DNA of 64,000 nt from Toxonevra muliebris (GCA_963691655.1 OY829326.1:41629989-41693988); one strand, 5' to 3'; counted from the stretch's first letter, positions 45,655 to 57,714 are shown. Notes: a model not told the origin generated them from the letters alone. Numbers and translations: made by a program.

Positions 45655-46699
45655 CAAGGCCGTATTTAGGGGGAGGGTTTTGGGGGTTCTGACCCCCCCC
45701 GAAATGTGGAAACTTTAGTCTAATTTTTGAGATTAATTGCCAATGGATGGAAAAAAAGTCAAAATAAAATCTATTTAACAATATTTTTTACTTCCATCGG
45801 TTTTTTTTTCTGAAAAGTCAAACATAAAAAATAAATTTGAAATCTTAGTTACACTAAGCGATCAAATCCGATTTGTTTTCTTCGACATGAGGTTTGACTA
45901 CGGATTCAAAAAGAGAAGGTGATACTGAGCACTCCTGCATTCATAGTTTTTCTAGGTCAGTAACTGCTTTGATTTAAGGTTTCGTCCTGAATCAGTTTAA
46001 AAAGTTTAAAAACTAATAAAAATATAAAAAAATTATCGGATCCTTGTAAAATAAGACTTGCTTGAACCCCAATTTTTTCCTTAAACGTGACGTGATGGTA
46101 AGTTTTTGACCTCAGATTCGTGTTCAACGTGAAAAATTCTTTCGCAAAAACTTCATCTTATTAGCAAAACCCATCTTAAAATTAATTTTTTAACGCATTA
46201 TTGCTCAGAGCACCACGACTAGAAAGATCTCCTTCAATGCTGTGACTTCACGAATTTAGGGAATATAAGCCAACCTCATCCGGGTTCCTTATCATTGATA
46301 ATGGCTCAAATTCCCAATGATGATCATTTGAAAAAAATGAGCCTTTACTATTTTTGGTAATTTTTTTGAGGTTGGGTACATCATCAGTAGTGGGAAGTCA
46401 ATGAGTTAATGAAATTATGTCCCTCACGATTAAAAAAATGCACTAGAATGCAAATTGAATAATATTTATTTGAAAAAATTTAATTTGATTATTCTGGGAA
46501 TTTTTTGTCACTTTTGGCCATTTTTTTGAGGTTAAGAATAAAAAAAAATCGGAAAATTTTTCCTAAAATTTTAATTTTATAGGGTCCATCAAATGTATCA
46601 TTGATTTAATTTATTGTATTTCAAAATCAGTTTGATAAAAATTATTTATGAATATTTTCTGAAAACCCCCCCCGAAAAAAATTTCTGGCTACGGCCCTG
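45655..46699 (+). mobile_element. hAT-like MITE family H, copy C (1045 bp)
   Basis: A perfect 8-bp TSD, TATCATAG, lies at 45647-45654 and 46700-46707. The left end is CAAGGCCGTATTTAG; the right end reverse-complemented is CAGGGCCGTAGCCAG. It is non-coding and by eye over 90 percent identical to copy B over long stretches, which suggests both inserted recently. Confidence 0.92.
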
Positions 46700-46964
46700 T
46701 ATCATAGCATCAAACTCGTTAAAAAATTTTTTTAATAATCTAAGGCACTTCCAAAGAAAAGCTGAAATGAATTAAGAAACCAAATTTTTATTGCTGTACA
46801 TGGTGTCTGAGCATTGTCACCCTGCACACTGATTACCGTCTTGATAAAAAGACGTTCTCGGTTGCTGCATTGCTAAGACGCTATTTTGTATTTTAAATCA
46901 AAAGGGAAAATATTTTTGTACACCGTAATGGTATATATGAAAGTATAATAAACCCTCAAAACTT

Positions 46965-47165
46965 TGATTATGACAATTATAAGACAGTGTACAAGAACAC
47001 ACTTTGGCTGGTAATAGCGAAACCACCAAGCCGATAAAAAATTGCCACATCGCCGTTCGGAATCGGCGTTAAACTGTAGGTCCAACTATGTGGTATCACA
47101 ATGGGCCGTTTAGGCCTAAGTGTGTCTCTCGACAGCCACTCCAACCTTATTAGTAGTGAAGGAAA
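46965..47165 (+). mobile_element. SINE core joined to a different LINE-type tail
   Basis: 46965-47085 matches the S1 middle region (TGTACAAG, ACACTTTGGCTGGTAAT, GCCGTTCGGAATCGGCG, AAACTGTAGGTCC). Instead of the second tRNA unit it then continues with CTATGTGGTATCACAATGGG and TTTAGGCCTAAGTGTGTC. The CACAATGGGCC motif is found in LINE 3' regions at 21846 and 38505. The 5' head is missing or not recognisable and no TSD was assigned. Confidence 0.7.
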
Positions 47166-47334
47166 AAATTCTAAAAAAAAACCTTACTTTTTAGTACTCC
47201 TGAGACATATAATCCTTTAACTTCACTCAGAAAAATTAACAAAATTAAATTTCATATTAAGTTATTTTCATATTCAAAAGGGGGAGGGGGAGGGGGTGAA
47301 GAGGATGGATATATGGGGAATTTTTTTTATTTAT

Positions 47335-47760
47335 TTCCATAATCTTGGATGCATAACAGGGAGTCAGGTCTTGTTAAAAGATCCGGCTTCCCAAATTTGT
47401 CTTTGAGAGTTCAGGGAACAATTGATTTTGCAAAACTTTTATGTCATTTTCGCTGTTCATCATCCCTATTATAGGTACGAATGATCCTGAACCAAAAAAG
47501 TAATAGCTGAGGTGGCTTTTCCATTTGTTTCTGGGCTGTAGCTCATCATAGTCACCACTAGCGAACAAAATGTTGACGCATGCCTTGAACAAAGACAGCT
47601 GGGAAACCCTTTTGGATTGAACTGGCTATTTTCCGGATTTCAATCCATTCGAGGTTTTGTGGTCCATATTTAACACTTGGAAATTGTTCGTAGAATATCT
47701 GCCAAAACGACTTAAGATGGTGCTGGGCACATTAAATATTAATTCTTCCAATTTGCTACT
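47335..47760. pseudogene. Tc1-type transposase pseudogene, internally inverted
   Basis: On the minus strand (47592 to about 47335) the frame reads SYYFFGSGSFVPIIGMMNSE, DIKVLQNQLFPE and GSRIF, a stop, then QDLTPCYASKIM, the part of Tc1 transposase holding the second catalytic Asp. On the plus strand (about 47606-47760) it reads SWETLLD, a stop, TGYFPDFNPFEVLWSIFN, the following SPDLNPIENLW block with the last acidic position. The two parts are adjacent in the protein but lie on opposite strands. One segment has therefore been inverted. No TIRs were found. Confidence 0.75.
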
Positions 47761-47769
47761 GATTTTATT

Positions 47770-48538
47770 TCAATGTTCTCTACATTTAAGCAAGTTTTTG
47801 GTTATAACTGAAATCTAAATACAACGTGGAGTATTCACTTAAGAAATTTTATTGTATATTTTCTGCTAGCGAAACACAAAAATCTAGCGTTTGAAACAAT
47901 GTTGCTAATTCAAGGGTAAAGCCCCTAGATTTTGGGGCTTTTCGGACTCTTACGCGTAGATTTAGGGGGAAACTATTTTTAAGGGGAAATTTAGGGGAAG
48001 AGTTTAAATCCTATGTAATTTTCCTAACTTTATGACAGCTGTGCGACTGTTTTGGCCTGACTGACACTCGCCGCTATAATCGTCTATATCTACGAAAGCA
48101 CTTCGAGTTTCTCTCTGAAATTTTTACAAAACACTTTTTAAAAAATCAATTTCTCCAAACCAAGAAAGTGCAGGGCTCCATTAAGAAGAGATGAAGATTA
48201 TAAGATCCAAAATATGAAGTATTGCAAAAGTTAAACGATTTAAATTACATTACATAGAATTTGACAAAAAATATTCTACAGACTTTATTAACTAAAAGCT
48301 GGACGGTTTCAAATTCCCCGCAAAAAACAGCGCATTCCTCGATTCCCCGTACTAAGTAAAATTCCCCACAAATCAGGGAATTCCGCGCAAGTTGGCATCG
48401 CTGGTTGGGACACAGAAATTACGTTAGGCTGTGGTTACATTGAAATTTTACTCTGCGAGCACCATGAAATTGTTGTTGCACCGAGCACGAAGTGAGCGTC
48501 TTGGGTGTGTCGAACACCGAGTAAGGAATGTTTTTATT
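47770..48538. other. Non-coding stretch
   Basis: No gene is recognised. No TIR or tail was found. Several loosely repeated GGGGAAATTTAGGGG/CCCC-type strings lie at 47935-48005 and 48315-48370. Confidence 0.4.
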
Positions 48539-48542
48539 TTAA

Positions 48543-49223
48543 GGAGGAAGGCCACTGTGACGGATCAAAAAAAAAAAAAAGTTTCTTATTTTAAATTAAA
48601 GTTTATATATTCAAAAATATGTGTACAAAATTTTAAGTCAAAATTCCAAAAATTCCCTTACAGCCATTTTAGTGATAGTAAGTAGACCGGCCGAAGTAGA
48701 TGGACTGAAAACATTAAACGCGTTTTTCTCGAAACGACTTTTTTTGAACTGGTGGCGTCGATAACTCGATCAAATATTAACAGATTTCCAATTTTTTATT
48801 CGTTTTGTTCGTCTTTGCAGTGGCTATCGTTAAGCGTAGTCGATTTTCAAATTTTTGATTTTTACTATTTTTTAAGCTATTTTGAAACAAAAAAAAGGGT
48901 CGAAAACATGAAAAAATTTTCATTCAGTCGACATTTTTTGGAAAATAAAAAAAAAACGCTTCTTGCGACGAGAATTATACTCATATAGATTATTAAAAAC
49001 TTAAAATTTTTTTTTTCAGAAAATCCGTTTTTGAAAAAACAACGCGAAATTTTTTTCTATCTTCAAAACTATTCTATATTTTTTAATAAAAATTTATGGA
49101 AATATTGTTAGAAGTGCATTTAATAAAATGAATAAAAAACGATCCCCACTTTCCTTTATTTGACAGATCAAAAAAATTCCCGAAAATCACTCATTTTTCC
49201 AGCCGTCACAGTGGCCTTCCTCC
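48543..49223. mobile_element. TTAA-flanked MITE, 681 bp
   Basis: TTAA at 48539-48542 and 49224-49227 brackets perfect 21-bp TIRs (48543-48563 and 49203-49223) starting GGAGGAAGGCCACTGTG. The frames inside are not conserved coding. The size and the TTAAGG.GG ends resemble the MITE at 55414, but the TIR sequence differs, so it is a separate family. piggyBac or Kolobok are the candidate superfamilies. Confidence 0.85.
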
Positions 49224-49227
49224 TTAA

Positions 49228-50265
49228 TGCGGTCACGTGTTATTTTGCAAGACAGTATCATTACATGCACATAAAACTGCTTAACGAGCTTAAAGGTTGC
49301 GTTCAGAAGACGGCCTTCGCTCAGCAACATGTTGAGCTGAAATATCTGAAAAATAATACGCTTAATTAAATGGCGACTGTTTAATATAATTTTCGTTGAT
49401 CTTGAAGTGATTAATTTGCGTTCATAAAACATTCAGGCAGCGGCGACAGAGCAGAGGCATCTTTTCAACGCGGCCGATGTAACCATCGAGCAGGAATGAA
49501 AAATGTGTTGTGTTTGCCGATTAAAATTTCCAATGTGGCAACAACAACAACATTAGTAGTTTTTAAAATCAAAAGCTTAAATTACTAAATAAAAACCCAT
49601 GCATTTCTAGTTTAAATATAGGAGTTCTATATATGCATACTATATGTTAAAAAAATTATAATTAAATCAAAATTTAAAAATCTTACAAAATAAGTATGTG
49701 AAAATATATGAATTTCAACACTTTTTTTCTACTTCCTTCTACGATATATAAGCAATTCGAAATTAGTCATGTAATTAAAACTTCAAGTTTTACAAAATTA
49801 ATAAATTTATGAAAATGCCGAGATTTCTTTCTGATCACGTAAACACATTTAGTTTTTCTGGGCATATCAATTGAAAATCTACAAAAAAAAAAAAAAAAAG
49901 CTATAAACATTTATAATTAAATACAAATGTTTTAATAACAACCTTCTTTACTAAATTAAATATACGTGTAAATGAATATTCATGAGGATTTATTCCAATC
50001 GGATTGAACTTACTGAAAGATACTAACTAGTAAAAGTATATTATAAAAATAAATATTTCTTCTTTATTTTTTTGTTTTGCTTTGAATTACAATTTAAGCC
50101 AATTAATCAAAATCTTTACTGTGAAACAACAACAATAATAAAATATAAAACAAAAAAACCGCCAAGAGAGAATAATAATGGAATTATGACATGTGACCCT
50201 CTCGTTGCTAGTTGCGAATAAATTGTTGTAGTTGGTGTTGTTGGTTTTGCGATAATAAAGAAATA
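49228..50265. other. Non-coding stretch
   Basis: No gene is recognised. A-rich runs at 49882-49899 and 50147-50156. No repeat ends. Confidence 0.4.
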
Positions 50266-50276
50266 GCAGCGTTAGT

Positions 50277-53200
50277 AGGCAGGCAGGCAGGCAGGCAGGC
50301 AGGTAGGTAGGTATTTAAGAAAAGGTATTTGAGCTAGTTAGGAGAGGGGTTGGGAAGGGAAACTAACGAGAGAAAACATGAAATCACATGTAAATGCACA
50401 CAATTAAATTTCAAAATGGCGTTAAAACTGTAAGTGCATATGCATGCATGCACGTAGTATCTACATGCAAACACACTTGTGAATGTATATGTATCTACGT
50501 AGATGTATTTGTATGTGAGTATATTTGAGTAGAGCCAATTAATGCAGAAAATACAACAATAAAAAAAAGAAAAAAAAAAGAAAAAACAAAAAAAAACATA
50601 ACAAGAACAACGAGTACGAGAACGACAAACATGCCGCTTTATTTTTACATACATATTTACTCGTTTATTTAAACTGCAGCATTTTTAAGAAGCTCATATT
50701 GTTTTAAACATTTGAAGCACTTGAAAAGATGCACAAATTCATACATAACTATATATATATATGTATGTGTGTGTTTAAACAAAGAGGTAACGGCGGGTAA
50801 AAGGGTTATTGAAGGTAGTAACTAGTAGTAGAAACAGGGTAGGTAAGCAGTAGTTGCGTTTATGCTAAAGTGTTGTTGTTTTTGTTGCAGGGGGTGCTAA
50901 ACAAACAATCAGCTTAAAGGACTATGTACATAGGATATGTATGTATGTATGTATGTATGCAGTAGGTACCTACTAGTAGCTGTCACGTCAGTCAAACAGA
51001 ACGCACCTTGCCGCTTGACAGCACACACACTCACATACAGCGCTCACAGCAGAACGTCGTCATTGATGGTGGGCAACATTGATATACATGAAGACAGTAA
51101 AGGAACGGGGGTAGTCAGCAGCAGAGGGGTCAACCGAAAGATAGTTAACGTACGAGGGGGGGGGAGGGGAGAAACGAATAAAAGCAACGAAAGCATACAT
51201 TAATGATAATAATATTGCTGAAGATAATGATGATGATTATGATGATGATGTAGATGACGACGACAAGAACAAAAACGAAAAAGAGAACGTTCAAATAGCA
51301 ACAACGACGACGACAACTGCAACGACAATGACAACGACGCTACTTGGTGTTAAAGAAAACAACAAGTTAAATTTTTTGAGGGAGAGAAAAAACATGGAAA
51401 AATCATCGAACCGTTAATAAGCATTTAATTACGAGCAGACACACACACACACACACACTCATACATTCACCGTGTATGCATAATATGCACTCACACCATA
51501 TCTCCTAACTACTGCAGCAATAATAGCTAGAACAACAACAAAGGTGTGCAGCGGCACTCATATACAACAATAACTATACATAGATATATGTATGTACGAA
51601 TGTATGTATGTATGTAGTATATATACGGTACTTACTCATTGTAGGAAAAAAGTAAAAACGAGCAAAAGAGCGTGAACTAGAGATAGAGAGAAAGAGAGAT
51701 AGAGAGAGAGAGTGAGTGCTGAGAGGGGTTCATGAGCATTATAGCAACGTCACAAATACAAATACCAACAATATACATACGTTGGTTGCACTGAGAAATT
51801 ATCGCGCAAGCGTCTTAAGTGGGCGGAGTTTTTTTTTCAATAGCGTACATTCTTTTTTTTCTGTCATATGTAGTTGTTGTTGCATATTTTTTCAATAGTT
51901 TTTTTTTTACATGGTTCTCGTTTTTTTTTCCTTTTTTTTTTGCTGTTCTTCTTTTTTTTTTTTTGTATTTCGCTCAAACTCATTTGTTAATAATTTGCAC
52001 ACTCCCCGCTGCACTTTTCTACCAACTATGGTTTCTGTTGCTGTTGTTGGGTTTTGCGCTCGATTGCAAATTGAAGCCATGTTGGATTTTTGTGTTGTTG
52101 TTTTTTTTTTCTAGTACATTTTCATACGTTTCTTTTCTCTGCAATATCATCATCATCAAACAGAAAAAAACAAATACAACATTTACCTCTCTATCTACAA
52201 TAGGAAAATGTTTGTATTGCTGTTGTTGGATATCGCTGTTGCTGTGCTAGAAGAAGAAGAAAATCGCGCGCGCGTGAGTAAATCAAATATGCAAGCAGCG
52301 CGTGTATATTCAGATGTATATGTGTGTGTGTGCGTGTGTGGCGTGTATAAAAAGAAATCGCTTCTTCCGCTTTTTCCTGTTTCATCTTTCCCTATATGTT
52401 GCACACGTGCGTGTGTGTGTGTGTGTGGGGGGGGGGGGGGATTGTTGAAAAAAATATGATTTTTATTTGTAGCTAAATGCTCTCCCCTCGAAACCCGCTC
52501 TTCTTCCACCACTACTCCGCCTCCTTTCGATCATTTTTTCTTCATCGCTGAACTTTTCCACTCAACGAAAAACGGAGAAATTCACTTTGCAGACATTATT
52601 CTTTCTTTGTGCATATAGAAAAAAAAAAAAAAAATGGCAACTTACCCCTGCGTGCACAATGCAGCCCTCTCACACTTCCACTCACCTCCCACCCCTCACC
52701 ATCCGGGAAAGCACACAGCAACAGCAGTAAAATCTACTACCCTCATGCAGTGGATTTTTTATTTGCGGCTTTTTTGTATTGTTTTTTTTTTTTTTGCAAC
52801 GTGAGTTTAGTTAACATTTTTTCGCTTTATATATTTTTATTTATTTTTTCTTTATTGCTTTGATTGTGCATGTGTGAGTGAGTGCCTCATGCATTTGTAT
52901 ATGTACGTTGAATATCCGGCAGTTTATGTTTCTGTTGCTTCGCCGTTGCTTGTGTAGTTGCTAGTCGAAAGTCGCATGACTGCCAGTTTCCGTGTTTTTG
53001 TTGCAAAGTGCTCTGCTGCTACTGCCGTTGTTGCTGTTGTTGGTGGTGGTGGTGGTGGTCTTGGTGCTGGTACTGATGGCGGTGTTCGTGACGTTGTTCA
53101 TGCTGTTGTGCGGCAAACCGAGGGTGGGTGGCATTTATAGTTACCCAATGCTTGCTCCATTTTTAAAAATGAACTCATTCATATACAAATTCTCACACAC

Positions 53201-54700
53201 TCACACATTTATATATGCACACACACACACACATACAAATCAACACTTTTATATTTAGCAAGTGCTTTTTTCATCATTTATTTGCATATAATTTTTATAT
53301 TTTTCCTACTTTTTTTCTCATTCTTTTCCCCCTCACTTTTTCTGTTTTTTTTTTTTTGCCACATTTTTTCTTGCGCTTTTTTTGTTGCTGTAGTTATTTT
53401 TCCTTTGCGGCAGCGTTAGTTTTAGTGGCGTACACAGCTCAACACGCTTCGTGGACGCTTTTGCACTTTTCATCATTTCAGTTTGTTTTCGGCTTTTGCT
53501 CATCGCTGTCTGAAGCGTTCTGAAAGCGTCGTTGCTTGGTGCCGCATACACACACACATAGATACAATTGTATACCCTCAAAAATAACATTAAAAAAATT
53601 TTTAATAATTGCTACGAGCAAAAATAAAAATACACAGTGTACAATCACAATCTGGTTTTTGTTTTTGACACATACTTTAATATATTTGCTTCACTGTGCT
53701 GCTCCATTTCTTTCAACTTGATTTGAATTTCTTTGATTTGGAAGCTTTTGATTTCATTCCCGGTGAAAATATAATATTTTTGTTTTTTTTTTATTTTTTT
53801 GCACTTCACTGTGCTCTGTGTGGTGTGTGGTTGTTGTCGCTTTGGTATTGTGTTTTTGGCGGTTTAATCTCCGCGTGCGCATACATTATTACATGAGATT
53901 TTTCTGCTGTTGTTGTTGCTGTGTATGCTGAATGCAATGCGCCTATATGTGTGTGTGTGTGTGTGTACAGAGAGACGACGACGACCTGCAACCTGATTGT
54001 TTTTTTTTTTTTCTTGCAGTGATTTTCGGTTGTATCTTTACTCTGGCAGGCTCCGTGGTTTATCCTGTGTCCTGAAGTTGTGCAGTTGTTCAACAGCAGC
54101 CGGTGTCGACAGTACACCGAGAAATCCAAGACGACCAAAGGCAACCAGGCTCAATCATCACACACACACAAACATAGACTCACAGTATTTGTGATTAACT
54201 AACAAGCCAAGCAGTCGTTAGGCAGTCAGTTAGGTTGACAGTTAGTCAGTGCTGCTGCAGTATGAACGTTTCAGTTCAAGTAAATCCAAAATCCACGTAC
54301 ATACATATATACAAAGAGACAGCTAAATAGAAATAAATCTTAATCAACAGCAGCAGCAATAACAGCAGCAGCATCATATATGTACTAGAATATATTTTCC
54401 AAGTGACACTTGTGCCTTTTCGGGAACATTATTTCTTAGCCAACAAACACACACACACACACACACGCAAACTCTTAAACGAGAAGTCAAAACTTTAAGC
54501 AGGCAACATTTGATTTATTGCATGAAAACATAGTTTTGTTGATAATGTTATTGCCTGTTCTTGTTGCTGTTGTGGTTTTCTGTTGCCTGCATGTGATATA
54601 TGTGAATGTATGCATACACTTGCTTCTATGTTTGTTTGCTTGTTTATTTGCATATATGTGTTTGTGTGTGTGTGTGTGTGTCTGCTGATGATTTTCAAAG
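50277..54700. repeat. Microsatellite-dense block
   Basis: Simple arrays crowd this block: GGCA/GGTA (50277-50312), TATG (50936-50957), GAT (51220-51255), CGA/ACA (51300-51345), CA (51440-51460), GA (51680-51715), long T runs (51829-52110), GT then G16 (52408-52440), TGG (53036-53057), CA (53217-53233), GT (53949-53966), CA (54445-54466), GT (54661-54680). All frames of 60-143 codons here are translated repeats. No transposon is seen across it, which is unusual for this window. Confidence 0.8.
53993..54019 (+). promoter_or_regulatory. Candidate 3' splice site
   Basis: CTGAT (53993-53997) is a good branch-point match, 20-25 bases ahead of an acceptor made of about 13 T, CTT and GCAG ending at 54019. 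Downstream, one frame stays open for about 58 codons to TGA near 54192. A possible donor, TCAA followed by GTAAAT (about 54279), lies after an ATG at 54262. The acceptor is well formed; the exon is speculative. Confidence 0.35.
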
Positions 54701-55409
54701 TGATTTGTGCTCATATTATAAATTTAAATATGTAGTGTGTGCGCCTTTTTTGTGTGCAGCCGCCTGGCCTGACAGCGACAATGACTTTATTTTAACTATG
54801 TGGGAAGTTTTTGCCAAAGTTGTATTAAAAAAAAAAAAAACAGAAAATCAAATAAAATTATATTCAAAGGGAAATTTATTTAAAGAAAAACTTTACGGCA
54901 ATAAATAACTAACATTTCTCGATATTGAAAAAATAATGATAAAAAAAAATCAATAACCAAAAGAAAGATCAAGTAAGTTTTAAATTTTTATAAATAATTT
55001 TTAATAGTTTTAATATTTATTAAATAAGAAAAAAAAAAAAAAAAAAATTTCACCAAAGTTTATTGAAAATAAATAATTTTCCATTTAAAAATGTTAGCGG
55101 CAAATTTAAAAACTACCTACGATATTAAATTGAAAATCAGAATTATATTAAGATTTTTTGGTTAATAATTTGGTCTAAGATTAAACCATTTCAAATCTCA
55201 TAACGCAAAAGTGAGTAGCGAGAAAAAGGATATGTCCATTTTGTATACATATTTGGGAGAATCACGTAACAAATAGTGCGTTTAAGGAAGAAATGAAGGA
55301 CGTCGAGATCGTATTTTAACCTTTCATTTCTTCACTCACTTTCCTTCAAACAAATACAAGAGTTAATTTTGTTAAAAAAAAAAAAAATAAGGAATACAAG
55401 TTCTTTCAT
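54701..55409. other. Non-coding A-rich stretch
   Basis: Several long A runs (54829-54840, 55028-55046, 55374-55387). No gene is recognised. Confidence 0.45.
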
Positions 55410-55413
55410 TTAA

Positions 55414-56074
55414 GGTGGTATTCTACCCGAGATGGTGCGATATATCGATGTTTTCAAATAGTTGTAAATGAAAAGCTTTTCAATATTTTTATTCGAGGTT
55501 TCTTGCAAGTTTCTCTACAGGTTTTGAACAATAATTTTCGTTTTTAATGTTAAAAATATCTTTGTTAATAATGGTTCATTCGACGCCTCGAACTTGAGCC
55601 TGCCGAAAATAGTTGCTCCATGGTGGACATGATATCTCCGGTTTAAATATTCTGAAACACAAAATGTAACCCATTTTGTAATCGTGAGACTTCCTGCTAT
55701 CGCCTCATCTAGGGAATAAGAAAAAAATGACGATTTTTTGCCCTGTTCTTGTTTATATTTTGCATTAAAAACATTGGTTAAACAAATGCTTTCGCCATAA
55801 TTCTAGATAAGGCCATACCTATACATTTGCTTAGTAAAATTTCAAGTCAATTGGACAAGTGGTTTTTTGTGAATCGTGTCTACCGTCCCGAAAAAAATGG
55901 TTTCGAAAAAAACAAGTTTAAAGATTTACAAACATGTTACTTACAAATGATGTAACTTACGGTTAATCAGCGATTCCAGGACCATACATTCATAAAACTC
56001 GTTGTCTACATCAAAAATATTAAATAAAAAAAAAAAAAATTGATTTTTCGGACCATCTCGGGTAGAATACCCCC
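55414..56074 (+). mobile_element. TTAA-flanked MITE, complete copy (661 bp)
   Basis: TTAA at 55410-55413 and 56075-56078. TIRs of 23 bp (55414-55436 and 56052-56074) match at 22 of 23, with the core GGTATTCTACCCGAGATGG. The interior matches 1663-2345 closely, including AGCCTGCCGAAAATAGTTG. Non-coding. TTAA use points to piggyBac or Kolobok. Confidence 0.9.
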
Positions 56075-56078
56075 TTAA

Positions 56079-57185
56079 TACGTATTGCCTCGTAAATCTT
56101 TGTTGAGGATAGATCTCTGCGTTGCATTACTATTTTAGTGACCACTAGCACCCATTACTCACAGGCCGATACGTGACAGTTGGGAACGTTACAGTTCTCG
56201 GTTGCATGATTGAACTGGTTGGAGTTCAATTCTAATAGATGGCGTAAATCTTCAACTTATTTATGATTATTTTGTATAAATTTTTGTGGAAATGAAGGGT
56301 ATCCTTTTGCAGCCACTTCAACCAACCATCCAATGTGCCAAGTAGCATATTTTTATAAGAGCTCTTCTTTTGCTTAAAAATCTTAATACTTCTATCGAGC
56401 GATTCTAAGTATATTCCCGATATTTCTTGAATTTTCTTACACTTTTCACTTACTTCAAATATCGGAATCATGCTTTAATATAACTGATTAGAGACAACTA
56501 CAAACAACATATAGTTATTACCGTTTTAAGCTGACTTAGAATATCTAGTGCAATATCAACCAACCCATCGATATACAATCAGTTTAATCTCTTCCTGATG
56601 CCACACACACAATTTCTTGCGCTCTTAAAGTTAACAAATCTCGGCATAACACGTGGTCAGAATCCAGCTTTATTTCTTCTGCAAAATCAATTTTCTATGC
56701 ATTTTTTTGGCTAATGATGATATTCAATCTCTTGAGATATTGCTACCTACATACATAGGAGTAAATGTATTCAAAAAACCGGTCAAAATTGCTCTATGGA
56801 TGGGTTTAATTGATCTTGATACAATAAAAAACAATCTCAAGGAGATGAAGAATTTTCGAATTATAAAAATTAAAAAATTATAAATTCGAATTATGGATGA
56901 TTTTTGTTATTGTAATGAAATAAAAAAACAAAACAAAAATTGTACTTCATGTATCAAATAAACAAAATAATATAAAATAAACGAAAAAACGGAGGGGTGT
57001 TATAAGGTCATCTACATTAACGCCATAATGGCTTTATTGTACTTTTGATTGGGAAATAACGCCATATTTGCGATATGTCTTTATTTCACTCTGAAACGGC
57101 AATAACGCCGTAGTGGCGTTTTGCACACTTTAAAAGAAAACTGCAAAATGATGCGTAGATAATTTGTCTTTGTTTTTCTACAATT
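56079..57185. other. No recognised gene; one protein-like frame
   Basis: The minus-strand frame 56232-56471 (79 codons, with LGTLDGWLKWLQKDTLHF) has mixed composition unlike translated repeats, but I cannot assign it. It starts at ATG and ends at TAA, with no visible splice or promoter context. The rest is AT-rich. Confidence 0.35.
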
Positions 57186-57450
57186 ACCATTATGGCGCAA
57201 CAGCCCCTGGAGGGTCAAGGCCGAGCTTTTTGCATTCATTCATGTTGTGTGAGTTATATTTATACACGAATGGAAGGGACCTACAGTTTTTAGCCAAATC
57301 CGAACGGCGAAGTGAAAAGCTTTTCATAGCCATTTCTTTTACTCGTGGAGGTTGCCGTGTAGAATCATTTGTATTTTCTATTTTTGATTTTTGAGCGTGC
57401 CGAGATATGAATCCGGGCACCTCTGCGTAGCAGTCAAAGCACAAATTGGT
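57186..57450 (-). mobile_element. tRNA-derived SINE (family S2)
   Basis: Read on the minus strand: a degraded tRNA-like head with B-box-like GGATTCATATC; a linker; a core (57277-57308) with GCCGTTCGGA and AAACTGTAGGTCC; then CATTCGTGTATAAATATAAC; and a 3' end GGGCTGTTGCGCCATAATGG. It shares head and tail with the interrupted copy at 29335-29968, and its core matches S1 at 27 of 32 positions. The TSD is not clear and the 5' end is truncated. Confidence 0.7.
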
Positions 57451-57625
57451 GTTTATTCTTAACACCGGTATTAATTACTTCAATTTAAATGTAACATTGA
57501 AACAAGCGCCGTAGGCCGAAATTTTTTACAAAAAAAAAAGAAAAAATTAAAATTTTTAAAAAAAAAAGCGCGCTTGTTTCAATGTTTGTTCTTGTGATAT
57601 TAATTCGAGTATAGTTTTCATTTAA

Positions 57626-57710
57626 CCCAGTAATGCCTTGACGGTACTTACTTACTACTTACTTTCTTGATCTACCTACTTTAGTTCGCACATCGTTCGC
57701 CCTTAATGGG
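57626..57710. repeat. Possible tiny TTAA-flanked element
   Basis: TTAA at 57622-57625 and 57711-57714. Ends CCCAGTAATGCC and, reverse-complemented, CCCATTAAGGGC match at 9 of 12. The interior has ACTT/TACT repeats. Small and weakly supported. Confidence 0.3.
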
Positions 57711-57714
57711 TTAA

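Noticed and set aside
51144..51414. Acidic D/N/T-rich open frame
   Set aside because: Generated by GAT, GAC and ACG simple repeats; no upstream ATG in frame.
51819..52250. 143-codon frame with many F and L
   Set aside because: Produced by successive T runs (51829-52110); hydrophobic look is compositional, not a membrane protein.
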